Origin: Rhododendron vialii
Taxonomy: Eukaryota > Streptophyta > Magnoliopsida > Ericales > Ericaceae
Direction of reading: 5' to 3'
DNA length: 64,000 bases
Assembly (NCBI RefSeq): GCF_030253575.1
Contig: NC_080568.1
Span: 35,335,501 to 35,399,500, forward strand
This document shows, one piece after another, positions 12,350 through 24,100 of this stretch. Below the pieces are notes generated by a model, which saw only the letters and a program-made list of their open reading frames with translations, searched no databases and had not been told where the DNA came from. A program made the translations under genes and the position numbers. The stretch's first letter is position 1, and every line of letters starts with the position of its first letter.

Positions 12350-12545
12350 AACTTATCTCAAAATAAGTTGGTTTTGTTATTATTTGAATTTTTTTGCATT
12401 TGTTAGGTTTGTGACAAATTTTTATGAATTATTGATTCGTCTCGACAAAATGAATGAGAAAAGTAAATTTTTTTTAACTTTTATCCAAATATTTTGAAGA
12501 ATAATCACTTTTTAGCAAAATAAGTCAACTTATTTCACTCACCCT
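12350..12545. mobile_element. Foldback repeat of the TTCGTCTCGAC family
   Basis: The left part has TCTCAAAATAAGTTGGTTTT; the right part has AAAATAAGTCAACTTATTTC. The middle contains TTGATTCGTCTCGACAAAAT followed by GAATGAGAAAAGTAAA. Four other places in the window share this core (near 31140, 55640, 56600-56800 and 57540). Exact ends are uncertain. Confidence 0.5.
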
Positions 12546-12865
12546 CTCGACGAGACGAGGACTACATCACTCTTCTCGAAACTAATGTACTACTAACAAC
12601 TTAACTTTTTTTTCTTGATTGATTCATCTTCCTTTTATTTATTTTTAACCGCCAGTGGGAGACGTATTTTAGGGAAAGAATGAAACTTTCACTTTGGATC
12701 TCATGCTTTTGCTTTTGATTAATGAAATTGGCTCAGCAGATTTTTAAGTGTGATTGTTTCAAATATGCTAGTATTTCCTTATTGCCGGGTTTTTTTCCTG
12801 TACATCATCAAGAAATAGGCTTACAGATCGATCGTAATAGTAGGGCTTTGGCGCTTTCTTCAATA

Positions 12866-13021
12866 ATTCTAACACCACACCCAATTATACACCCAAATAC
12901 GCACCCATACTCACAATAGAGGTGGGGCCCACACACACTGGGTGTGTAGTGTGTACGGGCTCCACCCCTATTATAAGTGTGGGTATGTATTTGGATGTGT
13001 AGTTGGGTGTGGTTGTAGAAT
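12866..13021. mobile_element. Palindromic MITE, copy 1 of a two-copy family
   Basis: The left end ATTCTAACACCACACCCAA pairs with the right end TTGGGTGTGGTTGTAGAAT. The arms continue with CACCCAAATACGCACCCATA against TGGGTATGTATTTGGATGTG, around a centre of GTGGGGCCCACACACACTGG. A second, diverged copy in the opposite orientation lies near 57160-57309. No coding content. Confidence 0.75.
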
Positions 13022-13288
13022 GACTCTTCTTGTTTACCCTCTTTGTTGTCAACTGATTGAACTAGTTTGTGATGTGAATTGCTTGACGACAAGTAATGTA
13101 ATCTTGTGCGTTGATATACTAAGGTTTTGAAGTTGTTATCTTTCAAAACCTAGGGGGTAAAATAAGTTGCTTTTGGAGCTATTGCTTGTAGCATCTTACT
13201 TGCCCCCCGCTGTTCTAAAATTCTAACTATGCTGTTGGCTGTCTAATCTAAAGTAACACTGATTGAATCATTGAAATTATTTATGCAG

Positions 13289-16200
13289 GGGTTGGGACCT
13301 TATTCTACAGCCATAAAGAAAACAGAGAAGGTATTAAGGATATGGCTAAGAATGTCAATGATCGACTTGGTATGTTTTCGATTTTTATGTGCCAATTCTA
13401 TAATCCACCAATTTGCAGAGTCTAGATTATCTGATATGCTTTTAGGTCAATTCTGTCCTGTTATTTGCCAAGTATGTTAATAACTCTACCTATGTCCAGC
13501 GTTAGCCCTTCCATCAAACGATGAATTTATGTGGTTTGTTTCTTCAAGTCTTTTTTAGAGAGCGGCCTTAATAGTCTTATAGTTTCTCCTGAGGGAGCGC
13601 TTCTTAAAGGACCCCATCATATCAATTTGTCGCGTTTTCTTTACAGAAATTTTGAGACCCCAAAACAAACAAGGCCGTGTTTGGTCGTTGTGATGTGAAA
13701 TGGAGGAGGATCAGACGGTGGAGAATGTGAGGGAGCTATCAAAAGGCAGAGGAGGTAAAAGGGAGTAGGGGAAACCTTAAAACCGATGAGGTGATTGAAA
13801 GAATGGTTAAAGTGGGTCCCGGAAAGGGACCACTGTGGTTTGAACTTACCAATTCGTTCACATTTGCTATGAAAAAAGGTGGAAAACAATATGTTCATCG
13901 GGATTGATTCAAATTATAAATGCTGCAATGTTCCTGTAGCCTCAGGTGTCTAACCGATGACTCATGAATAAATTTTTCTTGTAGCATTTTTTATGTCTAT
14001 GTAATGCAGCATTAGCTTCAGATGAGATTGCTGAACTGATGGTATAGCCACATTTAGTTTAGTTTGACGGGAAAAGTGAAGTAATTTAGCAACCTAAGTT
14101 CTTCTATATCCTCCTGAAGACGCAACATTTTCAATCTCGATTGCACCTTTTTTTATCAGCATATTTTGTTCATCTTGTATGTCAAGAAGATAAAATTTGA
14201 AACCTCTAGGGACAAGAATACTAGCATCTTGTTTGACTGTTTCTTTGGTGAAAATGGCAGTTTGTCGTTGGGCTGGGTGTAAAAGTTTCACCAACTCATA
14301 TTGAAGAAGGCATGCGTGTCGGGTAGGTTTCCTCCTGCCTGCTTTTAATTTTCTAGCCAAGGAACATTTTAGGACCATCCTTATTTATTACAATGCTGAC
14401 AACTTTTGTTGTGCATGCTATACAGTTTGTTTGTTGGTTTATGTTCTGATATCTTTTGTGAAAATTGAGCCAATGAGCCTGTTACTTTTACGTAGTATTT
14501 CTAGACTTTCTAATAATGCTGTTGGATAACATGGAACATTTCAGGCTTCAATGTGGTTGTTTTCTAAAATATGTGCTTTCATGTTGTTGGAGCGTGCTTT
14601 TCCGGTTCTTTGCCTATCTAATTATATTTTTCCCATCATCATGCAGTTCCTTCTTATCTTTTGTTACATACTATGATCTTTTATTAGTTTGATCAATTTG
14701 TTGTTGATGCAGAGTTGATCGGAACAAGTATCAAATTCAGATTCCATTGCCTCCAAAAATTGATCCAAGTGTAAACATGATGACAGTGGAGGAAAAACCA
14801 GATGTGACATATAATGATGTTGGTGGATGTAAGGAGTAGATCAAGAAGATGCGAGAGGTATGCAGTATATTATCTCCTAGTGTTGTGCTAATTACATTTT
14901 TCCTTGTTGACACATCCAGATATTGTAGGTTGTACATATGTATGATGACCTTATCGGCAACTTCTGGTTTCTTGATTTTGTTCGTTGACTACATCTAATT
15001 AATCTCTTTCTACCTTATTAACATTTGTTGCAGGTTGTGGAGCTGCCCATGCTTCACCCTGAGAAGTTTGTGAAGCTCAGGATTGACCCTCCCAAGGGTG
15101 GTCCACCTGGTACTGGTAAGACACTTTTAGCTAGAGTTGTCGCTAAAAGAACTGATGCATGCTTCATCCGTGTTATTGGAAGCGAGCTCATTCAGAAATA
15201 TGTTGGTGAGGGAGCCCGTATGGTTCGTGAACTGTTTCAGGTACTATCTGAGGCTTGTGAGGATGGTGGGACAAAACTTGTCTTCCAGCCATCTTGCTGC
15301 TTTACTCATTAGTTTATTGTGGCAGATGGCGCGTTCAAAAAAAGCTTGTATCGTGTTTTTTGACGAAGTCAATGCCATAGGAGGTGCACGTTTCGATGAT
15401 GGTGTGGATGGAGACAACGAGGTTCAGTGCACGATGCTTGAAATTGTGAATCAGCTTGATGGATTCGATGCTCGAGGAAACATCAAAGTTCTGATGGCAA
15501 CAAATAGGTTATTTGACTCCCTATGCATGTGCTGTCTTGTTTAACTGTTTTCTTTTTTACTTCTGTATTCATCAGAACCATCTTAAAATATTGGGATGCA
15601 ACTGAGTTAGGTATGTATATATTGCGTTGCTTTAGGGGGCTTGCAGTGCTAATATTTTATCTTCGTAATAAACGAATTATTTTCTTTCTTTTTCCACTTA
15701 TGGTTCTCTTTTGTTTACTTATGGCCTTATGGGCCTATCCCTTGTCAGAGCTCATCATTAGGTTGGTTGGTGGTGGTCTGCAGAATTTATTCTTGTGACC
15801 CTTCCAGATGTTTGTTCAGGGTGTGATGGGGAGAAGTATGGAAGAAGGGGAAGTTCGCATGAATATGTTTAGTTTCTGGGTTACCATCCTAGTCAACCAG
15901 ACTCATTTATGGTCAATGAAGTTTTCTTTTGGTGATTAAGCTTTTGTTGCCTTGTTATTTGGATAGCGTCTGCTTGCTTACGTTGTGCTCTTTTGTTGCT
16001 TTTCAGACCTGACACACTGGACCCAGCGCTGTTACGTCCTGGAAGGTTAGATCGCAAAGTTGAGTTTGGCCTGCCTGACCTGGAGAGTAGGACACAAATA
16101 TTTAAGATCCATACGAGAACAATGAACTGTGAAAGGGACATCCGTTTTGAGCTTCTGGCTCGGCTCTGCCCAAATTCCACCGGTATCATTGCTTGACCGA

Positions 16201-16971
16201 CAGTCTGGTTTATCTTTACTATACCTCTCATCATTACATCATTGGTGCTGTTTTAAATCATTTATGTTAGGGGGATAAAGGTGTAATCAGCAGTCCCAGT
16301 GTATTTTGCAGTCTATTTCGGTTGATCACTTTAGTGGTCTGCGCGTTAGGTAAAATAATTTGTTTGGATTACTTCTATGTGAGATGGACACCAAAATACA
16401 AGTCACTTAAGACCCGTTGTTCCATTGATATTTTTTTCAAAAGCAATTTCATACTTGTTTGTTGTGATTACTGATTCGTGTACCTCTTTTGTGCGTGCAT
16501 GCAAACTGGTCCTCGGGAAAATAAATTATCAAATGATAATCACACTTCATGGTTTGACCTAGCTTGTTGCTTCAGTGTCTTCTTCTATGGTACTGGTGGG
16601 ATTTCCATCTATCAACAGCATGTTAGAGACCTCTCTTTTGGAACTTCCCACTTCCCACAGAAGCGGTAACATGATACTAATTTTTGTTAATTATATTGTA
16701 TATATGATCCCACACTCTAAAATGGAGCATTATGAATTTTTCTGCCGTATCATGTTAGGTCAGAAAGACGATTTTTAAGATTTGGCCTAACTAATAAATT
16801 TTCTCATTCAGGAGCTGACATAAGGTGTGTGTATGTACGGAGGCTGGAATGTATGCGATTCAGGCATGGAGGAAAACAGTAACCGAGAAAGACTTCCTTG
16901 ATGCTGTGAACAAAGTCATCAAGGTGTACCAGAAGTTCAGTGCCACTCCCAAGTACATGGTCTACAATTGA
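13289..16971 (+). pseudogene. RPT1: 26S proteasome regulatory ATPase RPT1 (subunit 7) pseudogene
   Basis: A duplicated, intron-containing copy of RPT1, a AAA+ ATPase of the 19S proteasome ring. Recognisable exons: 13289-13369 (GLGPYSTAIKKTEK), about 14260-14322 (QFVVGLGVKVSP through GMRVG), about 14712-14857 ([27 protein letters not shown]), 15034-15240 ([12 protein letters not shown] through ARMVRELFQ), 15328-about 15508 ([20 protein letters not shown]), about 16007-16180 ([20 protein letters not shown]) and 16812-16971 (GADIR through YMVYN). Lesions: a 1-nt loss near 13331; TAG in place of the Gln codon at 14837-14839 (GGCKE-stop-IKKM); loss of the four residues VLCY just before the Walker A motif near 15100 ([12 protein letters not shown]); and a 2-nt gain near 16826-16836. 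The first exon(s) and the segment between NDR and QFVV were not found. The Walker A, DEV (Walker B-like, with D-to-N just after) and C-terminal segments remain readable, so decay is fairly recent. A full-length paralogue elsewhere is expected. Confidence 0.9.
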
Positions 16972-18151
16972 CTCAGCTGCTCTTGTTTCCTTCTAAAAGA
17001 GAATTTGCTTGTGGTTACAAATGCAACTGTCGTTTGGTTATCTACTTAAGTTTATTCATCCTCTTGCAGCACCTAGAAGGCGAGAATTGCTTGTGTTATG
17101 GCTGCCTATCTATGCTTTTCAGTTTCTTTCAATTACAATATCAGTGAGAAACTGTAACTTTTTTACAAGTTACTACAGGGGGCGTTTCTTCTTGTGTTTC
17201 TGTTCTGTTTTGTGATTCAATAGAAATTAAGTCGCATTTCTTGCTGAATTCAATTTGTTGTTGGTTTCTCCTTCTAATGCTGTTCGTGGGGATCTTTATC
17301 CGATTAGAATGAAATCTAAGTCCGCGTTTTTTGTTTGGAGATAAATGGAGGATATAAAAGTTACCGAATACGTATGGATATAGAATCTCTTGGGATATAG
17401 CTCAGCATATGAATGGTGAAAGAAAATTTTTGGTACTCTATTTGTTTTGGCATGCCTTTTCCATTTCGTCCCAAGGTAAATCACAAGTTTCATATAGTAT
17501 AGAATAACAGCCAATTGTATACTGATGGGGAGGGGAGGGGATCTGGAATTCCACAAAAATGGGAATCTCATGCAGAGGGGAATATGGATTTCATCCCATC
17601 TCAATTTTCGGGGCACCAACTACAGGTTTTCTAGGAATGACAGAATTACATCTCCAAATCCAATTTCAGTCTCAATTCCAAAACAAACGAGCCCTGAGTT
17701 CCTGGCCTGAACAATCTTGTTGATGCCACACATTATAGGTGGATCTAGAAAAGGATTTCCATTTTGTAAGTTAGATTAATTACTTCCAGAATCTAGAATA
17801 AGGAACTCCATCTTGTGAGTACGTTTTAGAACTTCCAGAACAGGTCTGTGCAATGGGACACTAAATTTCCAAAAAATGAAAAAATACCAAACTTTATTCC
17901 AGCCGTCTATCATAAGAAAAAAGTATCAATACATACTAAGAAAATGCATGGTTTATTTGCAAAAAGCACATTCCAGATGGATGCTCTGGAATACGAAAAT
18001 AAATTGAAGAATGAAACTTTAAAGATCTTCAACATCATTTCCAGCAACACCAAGGCATGTTTTCCCCAAAATTGTTCCCAATTTCATTGCTCCACCAACC
18101 GTTTGTCTTTCACTAGAAAATTGTACTAGCCGATCTTCTCAGTTCATGTCT
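16972..18151. other. Intergenic between the RPT1 pseudogene and the proton pump
   Basis: Likely 3' flanks of two tail-to-tail genes. Between about 17320 and 17700 lies AT-rich repetitive-looking DNA containing TTTTTTGTTTGGAG on the left and CAAAACAAACGAGCCCTGAG on the right, words seen at ends of plant MITEs; clean terminal repeats were not found. No gene recognised. Confidence 0.4.
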
Positions 18152-21100
18152 TTAGACGGTATGAGCCGACTGAATCAAGTTTAAGTCAAGATTCTTAAGC
18201 CTCACCACAGACTCTACATGTCCTCTCAAAGTGTGTAATTCTCCTAACCTGCAAAGTAGAAGGGTCATTTACCAGGTTTTCAGCAATCAGCAATCCAATA
18301 CGGGTATGAAAAAATTGACTATTGTTTAAGTATAGGATATCTAACTACAAAATCAACAAATGAAAAGGCCATATGAAGAAAATTCCGTGAGTGAAAATCT
18401 AACACACCTAGCTATTTCAGCACGACGCCTGGCCTGTTCGGCGAGCATAGAAGACCCCCTGTCCCTGATCTCCAACTCTCCAGACATCAACCCTTGTAGA
18501 GTTCTCTGAGAAAGTACCCATTTAGCCTCCCTATCTTCCTTCCCATAGTCTTTTCTAGATGTGAAAGCCGTCTGATAAACAAAGCATGAAAATAGTATTT
18601 CTTAGCTGAAGATTACTCCACGAGAGAACAAAAACATGGAAAGGAAAAACTTTGTGGATACCTTCCTGTCGAATACCAGATTCCAAGCTTGTCCGCTCAA
18701 AGCATAGCGCACTATAAACTTGATGATATCTAGGGGAATATAGAAGATCAAGCTATATAACCAGATTACCCCTGCCCAGCCCCAACCAATGCCGCTAATT
18801 GAAGCAAAGCTAATTTCTGCATAGACTGCAATCACGGTAGCAACCTACAAGGCAACAGAAGGAAATAAGTACATGGAAGAAAGAAATAAATCAATTATCT
18901 GATTTCTGCTTGCTTTGTCTATTCGCTTCCATTCAACCTTCTTCTTTTTTTGTCAAAAAAAAATTAGAAGTTTTCACTTTTAGTGTTTATTTTTGAATAT
19001 TTAAGAGTAGGTCCTACAACATGCTAAGTCCCACATCAAGTCGAATCTTTAGCCAAAGTGGCAGAATTTGAGCTTTAATTCACAGCAGATAAGTTGATGG
19101 GATGACACTAGTGAAGCCAGCTAGCAAGAATTGGGGGGTGCGCAAATTAATATTAAATCACCGTTGTCTTTTATTTTTTATTTTTTGGCTTTTCTATATA
19201 TAGCCATTGTATAAGAGTGGTTTCTGTTTGCTTTTATGGTAACCAAACACCCATATACTTATAAGGTATTGTTAATAAATAAATTGGCAAAATTAAAAGC
19301 ATGAGGTAAAATTACTTGAATTTCTCGAGGGAAACCAAACTAAATTTGTTCAAGCTTTTACTGACTAAGAGGACCATGAGGTAGAGGGAACGAGGGAATA
19401 GAAACCAGCTTAGAGTCAAGAACCAGGAAAAAATAGACACGTGTAAAGGTCAAACATGTGGCAAACATAGTGATAGTAGAATGACTACCATTGTCTGTGT
19501 GGAGCTTCTTACTAAGTTAGAGTAACCCTTACCAATTGAGCCACCACAAATGCAACCATCAACAGGGTCCCAGGCCTCTCCAGAAATGACCAACTTTGAC
19601 TGCGGGTAACAAATATAAGAGCTTGGCTGATAATGCTGACTTGCAGATATACAGCAGATGAAAGCTCTTCACTATTTCCGGATAGGGAACTGACCCCAAA
19701 ACAGGTCTGCATCCAAATTAGTAAATTGATGAGCTCAGTATCAGGAATAGCGAATCAATATTTCATGCTTTTATGTTTTATTATTCAGATTCTTCAGCAG
19801 CCAAATTAGTAAATTGATGAGCTCAGTATCAGGAATAGCGAATCAATATTTCATGCTTTTATGTTTTATTATTCAGATTCTTCAGCACTTGTTAACAAGC
19901 AAAATATTTTGTTATTATGGTACCTCAAAGAAAGTTGTTTCTGCTGCAACCCAGTAAAACAAGACAGTAACTAAAGCAAGATAAGTGCCAATGACAACAC
20001 CGGTGGCAAATATCTCATTAAGCTTCCAACTGTCAGGTCTTGGAGATGGCTTCACTCGGTCTTGGGCAATAGTCATGATAGTCCCTGTTTACAAATACAA
20101 ACAAAAAGTACATATTTAATCATGTTTACAAAAAAAGTTACACTATCCTAGATGGCTAAGATCACAATCCTACCTCCTCTTTGCATACTGAAAAGAAAAA
20201 TTACGTCATCTAAACAGCCATCTCGCACTTTCGGTGTACTAAAAATCCAGTATAGATGAAGTTCTTGTAGGGAGTGAGTTCTTAACTACAGTAAGAACTA
20301 TTTGTTTTATTTTTGGCTGAAAAGGGGTACATTGCCACTTGCCCTCGACAAAACATTGAATAGAAGGTACGGTAGCTTTAACACAATACAATTTGTGCTT
20401 TTTTATGCTTGAAATATCTATATGAGGGATGAAAGGGGAGGCAAACTAAAAAGAAAAGGGGAAAAAGTAAACGTATATGCATAGAACATATGGGATAAAT
20501 TTGCAGAAGGCTATATACAGGACCTTAATACTGAACCACAAAGGGAAAGACGAAGTCAAACCAAGAGTACACAATTTTTCTTTGTTTGCTTTCTTTCATT
20601 TTTCTTTCTAAACAGACACCATTCAGTTCATTCCTATATCAATGCACAAAAAGCTTAGTGGCACAGGCTTCAATTCAGATGTTAATGTCACTTCATCTGT
20701 TATTTTCTTCTTATTTTCCTATTATCAAGTAAAATGGATTATCGCAGCTTGGAACATTACCATCATTCAGTATTGCTATAATAAGGACCATGAAAGGCGG
20801 AAAGTCATATTCCCAAATCAATGCCAGGAGCATAAAACCAAGCTGCAAGAGGAATAGAAATCAAATCATAAATTCTTCAATATGTAATACCCAAAACAAA
20901 ACAAAACTTCACTTAGTTAGGTTATGTCAGACTCGAAACAAGCTTGGAGTATGCATAGGATTCTCCTAACTTACCACGATACGAATGGTTATGGAGACCG
21001 CATATATCTGCATATTCAAAAGTAACCAAAATAAGTATCGAAACAAGGGAAAATTTCAAACCTTAGGAATTTTAGGTCATGTATGCTTACTGGTCTTGGC

Positions 21101-24100
21101 CATTAAGCATAAGGCTAAAACATCTCCTTTCCCCAACAGTTAGAACCATATCTAGCCCCTCGAACACATAAATTTAGGACTTTCAAGTCATGCAGAATTA
21201 GTTTATTGAAGCTACATGTAGGGAACTAGTTTCATTGAAAAGGGTCACTATAAGGTTAAGATGTACTTCTGGTAAATGTACTTCTTAGCTATCTAATAAG
21301 CATATAAGGACCTTATTAGAATTTATGGTACCATTTAAGCAAATAGAAAAGAGTAATACTGAACTGTATAGTTCTTCATTCTTTGGAATATAGCCCGGCT
21401 AGTTAAAACAGCGCTGATAATCACACTCAAGCCTGGCTCTGTCAAGACGATGTCAGAAGCACTCCTTGCTGCATCCGTAGCATCCGCCACTGCTATTCCA
21501 ATATCTGCCTTCTTTAAAGCAGGTGCATCATTCACACCATCTCCAGTCATTCCAACAATATGCTTCTTTTCTTGTAGAATCTTCACAATCTCGTACTTGT
21601 GTTCTGAAAATGGCATGGAGTTCATAATTTGAAATCAGGAAACCAGGCATCCAAATCTGAGAAAAACTATTAATCCCTGAAGCAACAATGAACAGAGACA
21701 ATGATTTAAGAAGGAACTTGTTCAAGTACCAGGAAATACACCAGCAAAGCCATCCGCCTTCTCAATGAGCTCATCAACTGGAATAACTTCATTTTCATCC
21801 CTTTGACGCCCCAACAATGATGAAGAGGGGTACATATTAGTTCCCATGCCAAGTCGTCGGCCTGTCTCCTTCGCAATTGCCAACTGATCACCTATATAGA
21901 AATAAAACTATTTCTTTATTTATTGTTTGTGCCCTAGGCTTCTTTATAAACAAAAACAAAAAATGTATGTAATGGAATCAATCAAAAGCCTCTATATACG
22001 ACCAGTCAGAAGCATCATGAACTCACTATCAGTACTAAGGTTATTGGTTCAAATAATGTAAAATCCCTATATGAATAAACAAAAAAGTCACCTGTCGAAA
22101 AGGATTTCCAGGGATATATATTTTTTCCAGGTATTTGTGTTTCCTTCAGAAATAAATCTAGAGTATAGTCTTTCCTATATTCATTTTGAAAGGCTCATCA
22201 GTCATCTACTATTTATTATCTTGTTAATGGCCCTTCAGATTTATACCTGTTGCCTTCCGCCCTTTAGTGTGTTTCACGTTATTTTCCTGAGGAGCTCATA
22301 TTTTTCCTTCTAGATTGAAGTCTTTCCATATGTAATACCATTTCTACATCTTCTGCGGACAGTTGAACCTAGTTTTGTTGATAAAGAGAGTAAAATCTTG
22401 GGCTCATACCAAAAGACCAATACTTAGTGCCAAGAGATTCCTGTCCAACCTTGTTATAAGCACATGAGCACAACACTTAAAACTGGACTCCCGTAACTTT
22501 TGAGGAGTCACTAATTCTCTTCATTTGTCAATCTTCCGATTCTACAATACCATGCAGAGAATAAGTGGTGTACATTTTCAGATCATTGGATGGTGAGATC
22601 TTTCTCTGTAGACTTGTTTGAGTTAATCTGATTGACTGACTATCTGTTCCCTTTTTCAGCAACAAGATATCCCCACTTTTTCTCAAATAAATAATCAACA
22701 TGTAGAAGACAGAAGGCATCTGATTATCTCTAACTAAGTGAATTCTAGCATGCCTGCAGAGTCCAAGACTCCAAAACATAAACATATATGTTGGATAGTA
22801 GAAGGGGACTGTTCCACAATATAGGTACTGGTTGGATTGTGCATCAATGGATAAGAATCACTAGTGCAAGTTGGAGATAATTGACCAACGATCATTAGAT
22901 TCCAAGTGGAGAGTAATATTTACCTGTAATCATCTTAACACAAACCCCAAGGTTCAGTGCTCTACGAATGGTCTCAGCACTATCATGTCTTGGAGGATCA
23001 AACAAGGGCAACAACCCACAAAACTTCCAAGGACCTCCCGGACTGTCCTTCGATTTTTCTGGAACTTCCTGAAAGGATAATTTAATCAGCAAATTGGCTA
23101 GAATTGGGGTTCTAAACTGGTGTACATTATTTAACAAATTAGCATGTTTTACTTTCCAGAGTGAATTATTAAAAATCTTCGGCACAAAGAATTTTATCAT
23201 TCTGTCTAGCGATCACCAGTGTTATAGAATGCCTGTAATGTTCTCTTACCCAAACATAGTCAAGTCTTGCATTTGAATTCCTTTTTCAATCAGGAACGTT
23301 ATCAAACCACAGTTGTGTTAGTGACGTGCAAAAAAGACACTAAGATTATGGGTCTATCCTTGCCACTGATTCCACCTTCAACCCAACAGCAACAATATAA
23401 AGAAAGCCAGTGAAGGCTTCATACCTGAATAGCGACTCCAAGAGACCTTAAGCCACGTTCAGCAAATTTGTCAATAATGGCATGCACTTTTCCAGCAATC
23501 TCTTCTTTCTCTTCGGAGAGATTCAGAATCTGAAATTGAGGGGAAAGAATAGAGCAGGAAACGATCATTACTGCAAATATGAACTTTTGTGGACTCTTTT
23601 CGGTTGTACTTTTTCTTAAGAAGTCAAAATAGAATCTTTATGAAAATTGTTCTTATACAAACTTGCACTATAACTTGAATCAACTGCTATTCTCAACTGG
23701 ATGTAAGATTCACTTTAGGACAAGAAAATAAATCCCAGTTATTATACTAGTTCAAATCCAATGCAAGTGGCAGTTAGGATCATCATACCTCTGGATACAC
23801 ACAAGCACAAGTAAAAACATAATAATATGCCATGAAAAGGCTATTTCAATTTGGGCCCTCAACTTGTAAAATGTAACTTCCAATTTTTTTTTTCCATTAT
23901 AGTATCCAAAATGATTTATCTGAATGTTAGGTTGAAATATTTTGTTCCTTCTTGTAGTCCTTAAAGGATTAGGTTCTCTTTTATTACAAGAAATTATTCA
24001 TCTCCTAAATATTTGGAAACAAAATTAGGTGTACGATTCTCTCCCAGATGATCCTAGTGATAGGTGCCAGCTACCTTGTGTTAAATAATCACAATGATGG

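Larger units (their letters stand above)
11225..13288. other. 3' region of the O-fucosyltransferase gene and intergenic DNA
   Basis: Holds the likely 3' untranslated region of the upstream gene, then AT-rich DNA. Two foldback elements are listed separately (about 12350-12545 and 12866-13021). The missing 5' exons of the RPT1-like pseudogene were searched for here and not recognised. Confidence 0.5.

Noticed and set aside
14094..14378. Minus-strand 94-codon frame inside the RPT1 pseudogene
   Set aside because: It covers the complement of a readable RPT1 exon (VGLGVKVSP) and matches no family I know.
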